Shown: positions 11,240 to 27,632, counted from the first letter of the stretch. The stretch is DNA of 64,000 nt from Limnanthes douglasii subsp. nivea (GCA_036936605.1 JAUPFV010000001.1:115948771-116012770), one strand, 5' to 3'. The notes: generated by a model from the sequence alone, not told the origin. Made by a program: numbers and translations.

Positions 11240-11890
11240 TTTGGTACATGTTCAAGTACTCCGATTTATATCCGGATATCCAGCACAAGTACTTATAGCA
11301 ACAGCATGACGTGAACTGAGGATTTTCGCTGCACGTTGATTATCAATTATATCTCCAACTTTGGACATGTAAAAAATACTGAAAGCCATGTTTGCTTCGT
11401 ATTTTTTTGTAAGATATGCAAGACAGAATATCAAACCAATCAGGTGGTAACACCTCAAACCCCCTAGATGCAGCATAAAGAACAGTGAGAAAACAGAGGA
11501 ATTTCTAGTTCTTGAGCTATATCCACAATCCAATGAGGGAAAAAAAGTTCTACAATGATCCACTCCGGTGATTGTAAGGTCTCAAGGGTTTTAAAGAGTG
11601 TACGAAGAAGACCATAAGCCGCTTTTTACAACTGATTTTTTCCAAAGGGATGTCAATAGTTTCGTTGACCAAATTGCAACTGGAAGCTCCAAAAAAGTAA
11701 AAAGATTGATAGAGTTGAAGGGATTTTCGGTAATCCTCAAACATTATTTGGGGTTGACACATACGAAACTTTGCCTCCGGTTTTCGCCAAAGCTAATGTC
11801 CAAAGGCAGACCAAAGCTGAGCGTCCGAAGGCAGACCAAAGCAGAGCATAACGACATGAAAGCCATCGCCTAAGGCCATTTTGCACTCTT
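11240..11890 (-). pseudogene. Second, more diverged UGT pseudogene, N-terminal half
   Basis: It aligns with residues roughly 1-240 of the intact UGT. Recognisable pieces are LLWSAFG and LALAKTGGKVSYVSTP at about 11760-11850, and RAAKILSSRHAVAISTC at about 11280-11340. There is a short tandem duplication of the 'ctttggtctgcctt' segment where the catalytic His region should be, plus several frameshifts and deletions. It abuts the C-terminal pseudogene at 10075-11220, so the region coding residues about 75-240 is present twice in tandem, once from each parent copy. Divergence is clearly greater than in the neighbouring pseudogene. Confidence 0.85.
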
Positions 11891-12151
11891 ATGGGTTTCA
11901 AGAATTGACCAAGTGTCTCTTTCTCAGGAGTTAGAGAGGAAATATTGAGGATCACTTATTTAACACAAAATTATACCCTGGTAACAAAGACAAATATGGA
12001 TTCTGATTTTTGATGCATTACCAATATTACAGACAACAACAACAATCGTAGGATTCCTATGCAAACTTATTCTTATACCTACGTGGCACTTAGTTATTTA
12101 GATCTAATCGTCGATGATCAATCGAGTGCATACATCAAAATTATCACATAA

Positions 12152-16207
<4,056 letters not shown>

Positions 16208-16400
16208 TGTTAAGAAGTCCGAAACACGTAGAAGGATCCGAGTAGTAAAGGTGGTGAAAATGGTGGACTTTGTGGATTAGTGGCCGTAGCTAAAAAGAGA
16301 GACTTGGATTGACTAGATCGAAGTCTACGGAGGAGGAGAAGAAAAGAATTGTCGGTAGCCGGTAGGTCTAATTCTTTTTCTGACTTTTCCTTTTGTGGTC

Positions 16401-16410
16401 TTTTTATAAG
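16401..16410 (-). promoter_or_regulatory. Candidate TATA box of MPK4
   Basis: On the minus strand this reads cttataaaaa, about 190 bp upstream of the ATG at 16207. That leaves room for a 5' UTR of roughly 160 nt, which is pyrimidine-rich in parts. It is the only good TATA match found in that interval. Confidence 0.5.
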
Positions 16411-17400
16411 TTTGTATTTGTTTCGATAAAGCAAATGCATATACAGTAGATCAGTACTTCAAAAGATATAGAAAAATAGTATTTAAGATATGTTTTTCCC
16501 AAATAGCTACAGCTTGAAAATCTTCATTTCTTGTTGGCATCCAAACCATATTGTCATTCGAAACAACTTTAAGTTGATTTTTAGTTGATCTCTCGCCGAT
16601 GATTATTTCCACCGTATGGTTAGAAATAGAATTAGAGTACATTTATCTAGTAAGTAGCTTTATGTCGAGGGAAGATTTTATGTCAAACGAACAACTAAAT
16701 GTGATCCACAAAAATATATATATATATATATTAGAAAATAAAAGTGTATTTGGAATAGTTACTATTATTGTATTATAGGTTATACTGGAAAAACTTTCGA
16801 CGAGGCAGGTTAAGTAAAATGATTACTTTTTTATATATTCATGATTAATTTTTTTATTACGAGGATATCGCTTCCTATCAACACCATAACAGTGAGAATA
16901 ATAGTTTAAAAACCTGCATTCCGTTTATTTAATTCAAAATCCTGTTAATGACGTGAGAATAATAGTTTAAAAAACTTCATCCCGTTTATTGAACTCAAAA
17001 TGTCAATGAAAATCTAATAAATATATTAACAAAATTCCAAGTAATTAATTTACTCCAAAATTCTCAAAAGCTAATTCAATCCATATAGCTTGAGACTATA
17101 TGAGTCCAAAATCACAATTAATTCTAAAATCCATAATGTAATTTTTAAAGTTTTCTATAATGTAATTTTTAAAATTTGAACTTTTGAGTTATTATAGCTT
17201 TTGTTAATGCTTATTATTTGATCAATCCAATCCAACTTACGTCTCAAACTACTTGTGAAAGTCAATTATGCATATATTTTTCTTTTTGTCTATATGGGTT
17301 TATTTTGATCTTACAAATAAGAATACTATAAAACTAATAAAATAATTATATATAATATTATTTAATTCAATTAATTAATGTATAATATTTATAATCGTTA
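16411..17400. other. Upstream region of MPK4 and AT-rich spacer
   Basis: No coding potential is recognised. It includes a short TA run near 16715-16730 and a 61-bp tandem duplication at 16892-17013. Confidence 0.5.
16892..17013. repeat. 61-bp tandem duplication (2 copies)
   Basis: Copies start at 16892 and 16953 with gtgagaataatagtttaaaa and continue through a 'cat-ccgtttatt-aa-tcaaaat' block. They differ at several positions, so the duplication is not recent. Confidence 0.85.
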
Positions 17401-17409
17401 TAAAATAAA

Positions 17410-18460
17410 GAGAAAAGTACCGGTAAATACCTTCTCAACTATGTTATTACCCGGCGGTACCCGTTTTTTGATAGTGTAACTTGTTACCTCGAACTGAAAT
17501 CTAGACAAAAATACCCCCGACCAAATATAGGCGCGCGGGTAAAAAAAAAACTGGTACAATTCTCAAGATGCGAATTGCTTGCAAATTCTCAGGATGCGAA
17601 TCGCTTGCAATTTCTGAACGATTCTCATGATAAGATGCGAATTGCTTGCAATTTCTGAACGATTCTCATGATAAGATGCGAATTGCTTGCAATTTCTGAA
17701 CGATTCTCATGATAAGATGCGAATTGCTTGCAAAATTCTGAACGATTCTCATGATAAGATGCGAATTGCTTGCAACTCTCAAGATTTCTGAACGATAAAA
17801 AAAAAACTGGTACAATTCTCAAGATGCGAATTGCTTGCAAATTCTGAACGATTCTCAGGATAAGATGCGAATTGCTTGCAATTTCTGCACGATTCTCATG
17901 ATAAGATGCGAATTGCTTGCAATTTCTGAACGATTCTCATGATAAGATGCGAATTGCTTGCAAATTTCTGAACGATTATCATGATAAGATGCGAATTGCT
18001 TGCAACTCTCAGGATTTCTGAACGATAAAAAAAACTGGTATAAAAAAAACTGGTACAATTCTCAAGATGCGAATTGCTTGCAATTTATGAACGATTCTTG
18101 CAACTGGTGAAATTTTATTTTTTAAAAAAATCAAAAAATATCATCAATGGATCTAGTTTTGTTCATTTTTAAAAAACAAAAGTGATGGTACTTTCATTTA
18201 TTTTTTTCGAGCTCCGGTTCGAAAGATACGGATCTTTTAAAAATAAAATTAAAGAAAAAGTAGGAAAGAGAAGGAAAGAGAAGGAAAAAGAAATTTTGGT
18301 TACGTGTTCATGAATGGTGAGGGTAGCCAGGGTATTAAAATAAATTTAGATACTATGTGACAATTAGGTAGTTGAGTTGGGTATTAAGTGATAATTGATC
18401 AAACCTTGGGTATTAGATGACAATAAAATAGTTGAGTAGGTACCTTTGGTACAATTTCCC
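17410..18460. mobile_element. Mutator-like (MULE-type) non-autonomous transposon carrying a minisatellite
   Basis: The left end begins gagaaaagtaccggtaaata and the reverse complement of the right end begins gggaaattgtaccaaaggta. The two agree well over about 40 bp, including a shared tcaactat-ttatt block. The element is flanked by a perfect 9-bp direct repeat, taaaataaa (17401-17409 and 18461-18469). Nine bases is the Mutator target size, though the repeat is AT-rich and could partly be chance. Inside are a minisatellite (17568-18084) and the phrases 'gtattaagtgataattgatc' and 'ggtattagatgacaataaa' near the right end. No transposase is present. Confidence 0.8.
17568..18084. repeat. 41-bp minisatellite with higher-order structure inside the MULE
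   Basis: The core gatgcgaattgcttgcaatt plus tctgaacgattctcatgata repeats about every 41 bp, with some 12 cores. These fall into blocks, each opened by a poly(A) tract and 'actggtacaattctcaa' (about 17542, 17803 and 18043), giving a higher-order period near 250 bp. The open frames across it are only translated repeat. Confidence 0.93.
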
Positions 18461-18469
18461 TAAAATAAA

Positions 18470-19859
18470 TTTTAAAAAACAATAATCAATTCTACATTCT
18501 AAAATATTGTTAGCTAATTTTATTAATTTTCATACTAAATTGATTATAAGTAATTAAGTTTGATAATATTATTTTAAAACTATTTGATAATTGATAATAT
18601 TAATTAAAAATTAAGAATAAATACGAAACAAATATTCTAACACTCGATGAGTGATAATTGTTTTTTAAAGTTGGATCGAATTTTAATTTAGGTCAATCAC
18701 CTTTTGACTCATATTCCATAGTCAACACACTAATATATTTATTATTTTTGTACTTCTAAAATTAATAAAAACTGCCCTAAAATATTTTGTCATAATTTTA
18801 ATAAAAACTAAATTATAATGTTTTAATGAATCTTTGATTAACTTACTTTTATTAAAATTTTGTAAGACTAAAAAATAAAAGGAAATAAATATAGAGTAAG
18901 TTATACGAATTCTAATAATTTATTTTGACTCAGATTATTAAAATTAAGTGACGATTAATTTAATTTATTATTTATTACTTTCCATCTAATATATTTATTA
19001 TTGTCTATTTTCTAAATTTATTAAAATCTTCACTAAAAATTCCATCTTTATAATTTTTATAGAAGAATATTGACTAAACTTAGTTAATACTTCATTATCA
19101 GGTTCGATAAATCTGAATAAAATAAAATAAATAAATACACAGTTTACTATTTAATCTGTCAACTTATTTTTTTTTGTGAAATTCTGCATTTTCTTATCAC
19201 GATCTAAAAAAATAAAAATTAAAGTATATAGCATTAAAATCTAATTCCAAAAAAAAAAAGATCAGAAGATAAAATCTATAGTTATCAAAAGGCATGGAAA
19301 TATCTAATAAAAAAACATGGATAAGTAATAACAATGGTGCATTATTTAATCTCTTATTAAACTTATTATGGGCTTTGTCATTACATTTTCTTATCTATTT
19401 CTAACTTTAGTTGACTATTTAAGAAGTGTTATCCCATAAATAAATATAAGTTAACTAGGAGGTGAAGAATATTATCACTGACATGTTAATATCCGACAAA
19501 GAAACCTCTAATAATTTATCATTACAATATAACTTTGGTCAGATTTTTCATACAAAAATAGAATTCCAACAATATTCAAATGATGCTTGAACATAAATCC
19601 AAATATAAAGAGTTAAGAAATAGATTTACAAACTTGAAAAGTTAAAAGATCAACAAATTGACATAAAAAAAATATGAAAAAAGGGATAAAAAAAAAAGAT
19701 GAAAGAATGAAAAAAAAAATAAGAAGGTTCAAGAAAGAAAAAAATAAGAAGGATCAAGAAAGAAGATAAGCAAAATGTCCAAAAGACGAATTTATGTTTT
19801 ATAATAACACATTAAGTGGTTGTTAGGCCACGTGTCAAAACAGACATAAGTTAGACGTA
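18470..19859. other. AT-rich intergenic sequence
   Basis: No coding signal is seen. There is an A/G-rich tract at about 19675-19775 with a doubled 'aagaaggntcaagaaag' phrase. A gccacgtgtcaaaac phrase lies shortly before copia A, and a near match, gccacatgtcaaaac, lies shortly after it. Confidence 0.5.
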
Positions 19860-19864
19860 ATATA

Positions 19865-20369
19865 TGTTGGATATTTTAGTGTAATTGGATTAACTAGTCG
19901 ACCAATGTAGTCATAATATATTATCGAGCAAGTCGGAGAGTGTGGAGTACACGCTTGTTAGAATATATTATGATTAGTGGGTCCAATGGACGGATCCTTG
20001 TTCGGGTTAGATTTATTTTGAATGATAAGACTATTGGGAAAATTCATGGAAATTTGAATTTGAAAAAATAATTTGAATTTGAATTTGAATTTGAATTTGA
20101 ATTTGAATTTTTAGTCAGTTTATCATTTGAAATTTTAACCGTTTTTGGACATAAAACTGTTTTACAGTTGAGTATTTTGGTTGAATAAATAAGTATGGTT
20201 CTGAACAGAAAATAACAACAACAAAAATTCATTCTCGTTGTTCAAAAGAATACGCTCTGATTTTATCCGGTTGAAAATTTTGGAGAACCACCAAAATAAT
20301 TTCAATCTGAAATTGTTAAAACAAGACTTCAGAGTTTATCCGGAAATCTCTAAACAAAAATTCCCAACA
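19865..20369 (+). repeat. Left LTR of copia A
   Basis: 505 bp, TG...CA. It includes the six-copy GAATTT run at about 20074-20110 and ends tctctaaacaaaaattcccaaca-type sequence. It is near-identical to 23025-23511. Confidence 0.95.
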
Positions 20370-21074
20370 AAAGATTGAAATTGTTATTATTTTTTGTTTT
20401 ATAAAGAGATTTGTATGAAGACTTGTTCTATGCAAAGATTTGCATGAAGATTGAAATGAAGAGATTTTTTTTTATCATCTTTAAGTGAATTTATAATCAA
20501 GTATCAAAGCATTGGAACTATGGTATCATCATCTTGTAAGTTTTCTCCCTTAACTTTTACCAATGGATAAAAATGGTGATAATCTCTGAGTTGTTTTAAA
20601 TTCTATAAATGATACACGCACTCGATTAATTATTATTTTGGTTGTTAAAAGTGTGTATCTAGGGTTCTAAAAACAAATACTTGAATTTATTGGCTATATG
20701 AAAAAGCATATTTTGATATTTTGTTTATGTGAAGAAGAAAAAATATGATTTTTCTAACCGAAATACCGAAGTTTGATTTCTGAATCAAATTTTTGTGTTT
20801 AAACTCATTCGAAATCAAACCGTATAAATGACGGTATTTTTTTTGTTTTGGCAAGAGAGAAGTTTTTCTTGTTTGCGTCACTTGGTCTAATATAACCAGT
20901 AATATGCAAACTTTATTGAATATTCTGCCTTAAAAGCTAGGATTAAAATACATATGTCGCAGTTTTTATTAACAGTTTTGTTTGATAAAAACGTAAAGTA
21001 TAAAAATTTACGGATAAAGACAAAGACTAACATGTATTCAATATAAATAAAATTATATATATATATATATATAT

Positions 21075-21290
21075 ATGCATTTGGGTGTGTAAACCAATAA
21101 CTGCAAAATGCTGTTCATGAAATTATATATATGCATTTGGGTGTGTAAACCAATAACTGCAAAATGCCGTTCATGAAATTATATATATGCATTTTGGTGT
21201 AAAGTAATAACTGCAACATGCAGTTCATAAAATTATATATACATTTTGGTGTAAACTACGAACTGCAACATGCAGTTCGTACAATTATAT
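21075..21290. repeat. About 56-bp tandem repeat inside copia A (4 copies)
   Basis: Units beginning atgcatttgggtgtgtaaac start at about 21075, 21131, 21187 and 21239. Each includes 'aactgcaa-atgc-gttca' and an AT-alternating tail. The first two are almost identical; the last is shorter and more diverged. Confidence 0.85.
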
Positions 21291-21898
21291 ATATACATGC
21301 ATTTAATGTTCATTTATATGATAAGTTTAAACGAAATGAATGAAATTTTGCTTGTGTGTTTAATGAATAAAGTTGATTTTGAAAATTGCATGCAAATAAG
21401 GTTTACGCAGATTGCTTATACATTTACCTGCGGTTATTTTGCATGCAAATGAAACGAAGTAAGTCATGGCATTTGCATTATAATTCAAATGCAGTTTATA
21501 TGAATTTTGCATGCAAATTTCACTGGATTTTACAAGCATGTATGCAATTATAAAGAGTTTAATTGTTCTGATTTTGTATGCACTTGAGTGTCAGATAAAT
21601 CTTATTTTAATTGTTGGAATTTACACACAATTAAGTACTGGAGACTATTTTGTCTGTCTATTAAAAAAAACGTCTGGAAGTTGTGCTTATTATAACTGCA
21701 CTTAATTTTGCATCAGACACTCTAAATGAATTTGACAAGCAAATTTTGTTAGAAGTTACCAAATTTTTAAAATAATTTGGTGAATATTGATGTTGTTCAG
21801 ATATAATATAATTTACGAATTTGGTAGATTTTGATGCTATTTGATATTATTCAGATAGAATATAATTTACGATTTTGGTAAATTTTGATGATATTCAT

Positions 21899-22526
21899 AT
21901 ATGAATTATGATTTGTATATACATGGATGACATGTTGATTTTTGGCATTGACCAAATCAACTTGAAGAAACCAAGAAATTTTTATCGTCTAGTTTTGAGA
22001 TAAAAGATTTGAAGGAAGCTAAAAGTTTTTTTTTTGGTATTTATGTCACGACTAGCACTAGGTCGGATATTGGATTTGTTGTTGGAATGCTTAGTAGTAT
22101 ATTCGGATGCAAGTTATATTTTGAATATGGAAGTCCGCTCCTTTACAAGTGGATGTGTATTTCTACTTGGAGGACTTGTTATCTCTTGGGCATCTAAGAA
22201 AAAAATTTGAATTACTGATTCAACAATGAAATCAGAGTTTGTGGCATTAGCAACAACTAGTAAAGAAGTTGAGTGGCTAAGAAATTTAATGTATGAAATT
22301 TTGTTGTGGTCCAAAAGATACCACCTACAAAGGTGTCAGACAGATTATGATTCGGGAGCGGGTCATGAATGATGTTATTGCAGTAGAGTTTTTGAGAACT
22401 CGATATGATTTAGCCGATAATTTAACCAAAGGGTTAAGTAGAGATTTTGTGCACAAATCAGCTATTGAGATGGGATTAAAAGTCCATTTGAAATCTCTCA
22501 TGTTAAGATACCCAATTCCCATCTAA
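21899..22526 (+). pseudogene. Copia A pol remnant (RT fragment fused to RNase H)
   Basis: The reverse transcriptase active-site region reads YMDDMLIFG (codons at 21920-21946), followed by an EETKKFLSSSFEIKDL-like stretch. The frame then jumps straight to TSTRSDIGFVVGMLS, and again to YSDASYI and FTSGCVFLLGGLVISWASKK of RNase H, ending in DSTMKSEFVALAT and EVEWLRNLMYEI. The jumps are internal deletions relative to a full copia pol. Stops and frameshifts are present. The same deletion junctions occur in copia B, so they predate both insertions. Confidence 0.9.
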
Positions 22527-23024
22527 TATGACATTAGGTGCTGAATTCAATGTGGAAAGCTTAACATCTAGAGATTGGAACACATTAGTAGTATTATCCC
22601 AAAGTATGTGTTCAGACATGCAAGTTACGGAGGTTGAAGTTTATCTTCTTGATAGTTCTTTTGAAAAATTGTATATGCATGTGCAAGAGTAAAAGATCTA
22701 CCTATTTAAGCATGAAGTTTAGCCGCTTCAAGAAGCTAGGACTTGGCTTTGATATGCTTAAGAAGGATAAGGACACAAGGCTAGTAAAAGATAGTGTCAA
22801 GTAAGAACATTTGAGAATGTAAATTTATGTGTATATTATCTTCGAGTATTCATTATGGATAGTAAAGGTTCAATCCTTAGTGATACCTTGATATTCGAAT
22901 ATTTGGAATGTGTAATATACTAATATGAAATTCAATCGTCACGATATTTCATTTATGCATAAATTTGTTATTTGTTGTGATTTTGTTTTAGTTAATCATG
23001 AATTGCACTAAAATGGGGGAAGAT

Positions 23025-23511
23025 TGTTGGATATTTTAGTGTAATTGGATTAACTAGTCGACCAATGTAGTCATAATATATTATCGAGCAAGTCGGAGAG
23101 TGTGGAGTACACGCTTGTTAGAATATATTATGATTAGTGGGTCCAATGGACGGATCCTTGTTCGGGTTAGATTTATTTTGAATGATAAGACTATTGGGAA
23201 AATTCATGGAAATTTGAATTTGAAAAAATAATTTGAATTTGAATTTGAATTTTTAGTCAGTTTATCATTTGAAATTTTAACCGTTTTTGGACATAAAACT
23301 GTTTTACAGTTGAGTATTTTGGTTGAATAAATAAGTATGGTTCTGAACAGAAAATAACAACAACAAAAATTCATTCTCGTTGTTCAAAAGAATACGCTCT
23401 GATTTTATCCGGTTGAAAATTTTGGAGAACCACCAAAATAATTTCAATCTGAAATTGTTAAAACAAGACTTCAGAGTTTATCCGGAAATCTCTAAACAAA
23501 AATTCCCAACA
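23025..23511 (+). repeat. Right LTR of copia A
   Basis: 487 bp, matching the left LTR apart from three fewer GAATTT units. Preceded by the polypurine tract at about 23010-23024. Confidence 0.95.
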
Positions 23512-23725
23512 ATATACGCCACATGTTAGCAAATTAAGAAAAGAGATGCCACATGTCAAAACGTCTTATTGCCATATCTATATGAACTACTAAGTTTTAG
23601 AGGTAAACCTACAAAAATTACATCACGTTAATGTTATGAATTTATATATAAACAAATTAAAAAAAATAACACTAAAAGCTTTAAAACTATGAGTTGATAA
23701 ATATATAAAGATAGGGTATATAAGT

Positions 23726-23760
23726 AAAGTACCAATTCTGTGCTTATGAATTGGTACTTT
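23726..23760. repeat. Short perfect inverted repeat
   Basis: The 13-bp arms aaagtaccaattc (23726-23738) and gaattggtacttt (23748-23760) flank a 9-nt loop. It is too short for a microRNA precursor and has no U-run typical of a terminator. Confidence 0.7.
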
Positions 23761-24269
23761 AGATTAGATATAATTTATACTAACTTTAAAAAATCTTTAT
23801 TACTGGTAATTTAAGGTTTTATCTAATGGGATATATAACATATTTTATTTGTGTATATGATATTTGATAGGAGGAAATCCATTAAAAATATTCGTATTTA
23901 GATAATCTGTTTTTGACAAAAATTAGTTTTTCGCGCGTGTTGATTTAGAAGATTAATTTTACTAGAAATAGACAATCAAATGACTCACTCTATCAAAATT
24001 GATAGTTAACACATGTGAGAGACTAATTTTATCGAAAATCTATAGCCAATAGACTACCACCCGAACATTATTTAGTTGATGAACTCTTTGTCACTAAAGT
24101 GGATAGTTAACAGACTAGTTAATGTCAAAGTCACGAGACTTATCTTAAACGTAGTATAGAAGTGACGATGAAGTGCTACATGTTTTATCACAAAAAGTTG
24201 TACAATCAAAAAATGATTGGCACGTGATATTGTATTTAATGATCATTGACAAATCTTATTTATGTTATC

Positions 24270-24271
24270 TT

Positions 24272-24324
<53 letters not shown>
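24270..24324. repeat. Compound (CA)n(TA)n microsatellite
   Basis: A CA run passes directly into a long TA run. Confidence 0.93.
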
Positions 24325-24328
<4 letters not shown>

Positions 24329-24471
24329 TAACCATATGTAATGCGAATCTAAGCCATACTCCTACACTATCATATAACAAATTATTATAGTATATTGATT
24401 ATTAATTAAACTTACATAGGACTATCGCATCCTGTTAACCAAAATTTGTTATACCAAATTGGCTTCGTTTA

Positions 24472-24681
24472 CAGAAAAAGAATTATTATCATGGAAAATG
24501 TTTGAATGCACGCATTGATCAAATTGTCGATGAAGATACAAGTCTAAAGGTTGCAGACGTCCAGTTACCCACTTTGACAACCCCAATAGTCTGCGCGAAT
24601 CTTGCAATGAAAGGTGTCCAATGTCAATTTCATTACATAAGGTGGCAATATGATAGCGGAGTTACTTTTGGAGCTCCAAGT
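24472..24681 (+). other. Possible isolated exon, product unrecognised
   Basis: An open stretch of about 70 codons is bounded by an acceptor-like tttacag and a donor-like caa/gtaagt. It has a more balanced base composition than its surroundings. It contains three cysteines (HGKCLNAR, IVCANLAMKG, VQCQFHY) and a RWQYDSGV segment. There is no ATG at the front in this frame. I do not recognise the family and find no adjoining exon, so it is either an exon remnant or chance. Confidence 0.3.
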
Positions 24682-27632
24682 AAGTGATCATATCCATCTA
24701 TTTATTCAATATCGGTCTCCCAATTACCATATATGTATACAAACTTCTTTTTTCTTACTTTATTGAAGTCTGAAAGGTTATTAATGATATTTGCCTTACC
24801 ATGCATGACAACATAAAAAATAGGGATTCGAGACTTGACTCACAATCGAATTCATTTCAAAAAATCTCATGACAGTGAAGTACTGGTTCACTTTGTGAGA
24901 TTTTTTAGGAATTTGACACCAAATAGGTGGGAAAATTAGAGTATCCCGAAAAAACTTCAACAGATCACGAACTCATATCTTTAACATGTATGTGAATAGA
25001 ATCACCTCATCTATATAAGCATTTAAAGTAATATTATCACTATTTGGGAACCGAACCACCACATTATATGAAATCCCCTAATTCTCTAACTTATCATGTT
25101 GATCAGGTCTAGATGTAATTATAAAAATTCTTAAGAATCTTCCAAGTTTCAGCAACATTAACAAAGTTCATCATATATTAAACCCAATCTGGTTGATTCA
25201 TTTTAGTCTGGACCATGGCGCTTGAAGCACTGATTGGTTGAAGATTATATGATCAGTAGGTATATGCTCAATGGCCTTAGATAATGATTGATATTTAGGT
25301 TTGATAATAGTAATAACATCATATATTAAACCCGCAATAGAGCTATCTGACATGATATGTGGCATATAAGTAGATTTTAAGACTCAGTCTATGTGGTTGA
25401 AGATTAAAGATAGTTTCACCATAGAAAATGATCCGTTTATTAATGTTCGAGAAAAATTAGTAAACATACTAATAGAATTTAATTTTTAAGGAACCATAAG
25501 ATAAAATAAAATAAATTTTATGATTAAAATTATTAAATCTGGTACATCATTGATAATTATAGATTTTTCTATATTAATAAATCTTCTTATATTGTCTATT
25601 ATTATTATTTCAAATCTTCAATTAATAAAAAACAATATATTGTGATATAAAAATAAAAATTATATGATAATTAAATATATTAATTATTTATTAAAAGAAT
25701 TAGAGTTTACCTTAGGGTTTGATACAAATTGTATAACATACTAATTAATTGACGATAATGTGTATTTACAATTTTATATATTCGATTATTGGTTATTAGT
25801 AAAATAAATAGGAGATTTTAGTGCCTTCAGTAATATATTTTTGTAATACATATCGGAGTTTTAAATTTTTAGGATACCGCTTAACAAATTTATGCATTTT
25901 GAATTTTTTTTTTTATCTTTTACTAAATTATTTATTTCTGCTTATCAATTCATCTAATATTGATTTAAACATATTCATTAGAATTTAGTAATGCATTTGT
26001 ACAACAAATTACAATATAAAATAAGTTTGAATTCATTCGTATATGTCACTCTTACAACCCAATTTAGAAAAAAATACTTTACATTTTTAATGAGTAAGAC
26101 TAGAGATAATAATTCTTAAACTTCTTTATAAATTTCAGCACCTATATTATTAAAGATCTTGTTGATTATTATTTTTATGTTTTTTTAAATATTTTTTTGT
26201 AGTCACATTTTTTATGATCTAAATTTATTTTCAGGCGATTAAGAATGAACATAACAATATTGTGGTAAAAATGAAAATCCCAACCGCTCATGGTACGGTT
26301 TTTTATTTTATTTCTTTTTTCACTTAAAATATCTTATTTTGGGATTTTTTTCTATTACTACTTATTGATCTAAAAAATAAATAAATATTCAAACAGGATT
26401 TAAGTGAGTTTATGATCAATTTAGAGCCTTTTATTATCTGGTACAAGGTCAAACCATATAAGTATTAGATAAAGATAATTATATATTTACCCAATACACA
26501 TGAGAGGTGTTATGTTATCTTTCCGGTCTGCATAAGCTAATAGTTCTTATTTTATGTGTCGCAAATTTGGTTGCTACCGCTTTCTGTGGTTAAACAAAAG
26601 TTTTGACCCTCGTTTTAATTTAAAGGTTGGTCGTGTGAGTCTCTATGATAAATGTTTATCTAATGAGAACTTGCAACCTATAGTCGAGTATAGTATGTTT
26701 ATAATGGTCATAAGTCAAATAAATCGAATTTATGGTGGAACTATTTTTGGGTGTGATAATTATGACACACTGATCGATGCAACACATGAAGCATAAAATG
26801 CACAAAGTTGAGTAATTTGAGGGAATGGTTTGTTAATGGATCACATCCTAAGATAAATATTTTTAGCGACTTTTCTCATCAAAGACGATGAAAATAATTA
26901 TAGCTTATAAATAATTATTCATAAAAAATGATACTTGTTTATTCTCTAATAAAAATTATAGGAGACTTATCACACATATATTGACAAAGAAAGTGATCTT
27001 ATATGTCAATCACGTAAAAAGTATTTTATAATTTTTATTTTTAAATGGTTAAAATTTGCTAATTTAATATTTATTTAAATTTATAACTTGTACATATTTG
27101 CTTGATTTTTTCCTTTATCTGTGTTATTAGAGGTCGGTAGCATATGATGAGTCCAAAAATATAAATACATTGGTTTAACGAGATGGACACCACTTGGCTC
27201 TCTAAAAATAGACCATTTATAAAATTCCACAAAAATATTTTTTGACCAAGTTTTTACTGAATAACAACATCGAAAAAAACAAATTCTTCCACTTTAGCTT
27301 TGAAGCGTTAAACACCATGTTAGATAATGACCATATCCTCACAGATTTTTTATTCCATATTGTTATACCTAATTTTTAAATATTCTAATAAAACATACAA
27401 TTTTACACGTTTTATTCCAAATAGTGGGTATAAAAGTATTTGGCATCTAAAAAAAACATGAGCATCATTTTAGTTTGGGACTCAATTCTAAGTATACGTA
27501 AAAACTTTAATATCCAATGATATTTTGAGTCGAAACGAAAAATGGATTCCAAGTATTTCAAACTGTGTGCACATATTTATTGTATTTTGTTTGTGTACTA
27601 TTTTTACAAATACTAGCAAGATATGTATAAAG
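24682..27632. other. AT-rich intergenic sequence
   Basis: No firm gene is seen. The phrase catcatatattaaacccaat recurs about 150 bp apart (25170 and 25320 region). An 80-codon ATG-initiated frame at 26554-26796 contains GGTIFGCDNYDT, faintly like the FGCGH motif of nepenthesin-type aspartic proteases, but no active-site motif accompanies it. Confidence 0.45.

Larger units (their letters stand above)
19865..23511 (+). mobile_element. Copia A: young, defective Ty1/copia LTR retrotransposon
   Basis: LTRs are 19865-20369 and 23025-23511, both beginning TGTTGG and ending CCAACA. The target duplication is a perfect atata (19860-19864 and 23512-23516). A purine tract, aaaatgggggaagat, precedes the right LTR. 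By eye the LTRs are identical except that a GAATTT hexanucleotide run has six copies on the left and three on the right (18-bp difference), so insertion was recent. The interior is only 2.65 kb, with a remnant gag start near 20520 and fragments of reverse transcriptase and RNase H but no integrase. It could move only with enzymes supplied in trans. It shares its internal deletions with copia B (60137-63394). Confidence 0.95.
23517..24470. other. AT-rich intergenic sequence
   Basis: No gene is recognised. It contains a short perfect hairpin (23726-23760) and a CA/TA microsatellite (24270-24324). Confidence 0.5.

Noticed and set aside
17568..18084. CRISPR-like array of direct repeats
   Set aside because: This is a eukaryotic minisatellite: units are contiguous with no unique spacers, and it lies inside a MULE-like element.
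23726..23760. MicroRNA precursor or transcription terminator
   Set aside because: Arms are only 13 bp with a 9-nt loop, too short for a plant microRNA, and there is no adjacent gene to terminate.
26235..26293. Gypsy-type KIPTAHG segment as a retrotransposon relic
   Set aside because: A single short phrase with no flanking retrotransposon domains is not enough to call an element.
26554..26796. Aspartic-protease (nepenthesin-like) gene fragment
   Set aside because: Only the GGTIFGCDNYDT phrase is suggestive; neither catalytic DTG/DSG motif nor neighbouring domain sequence is visible.
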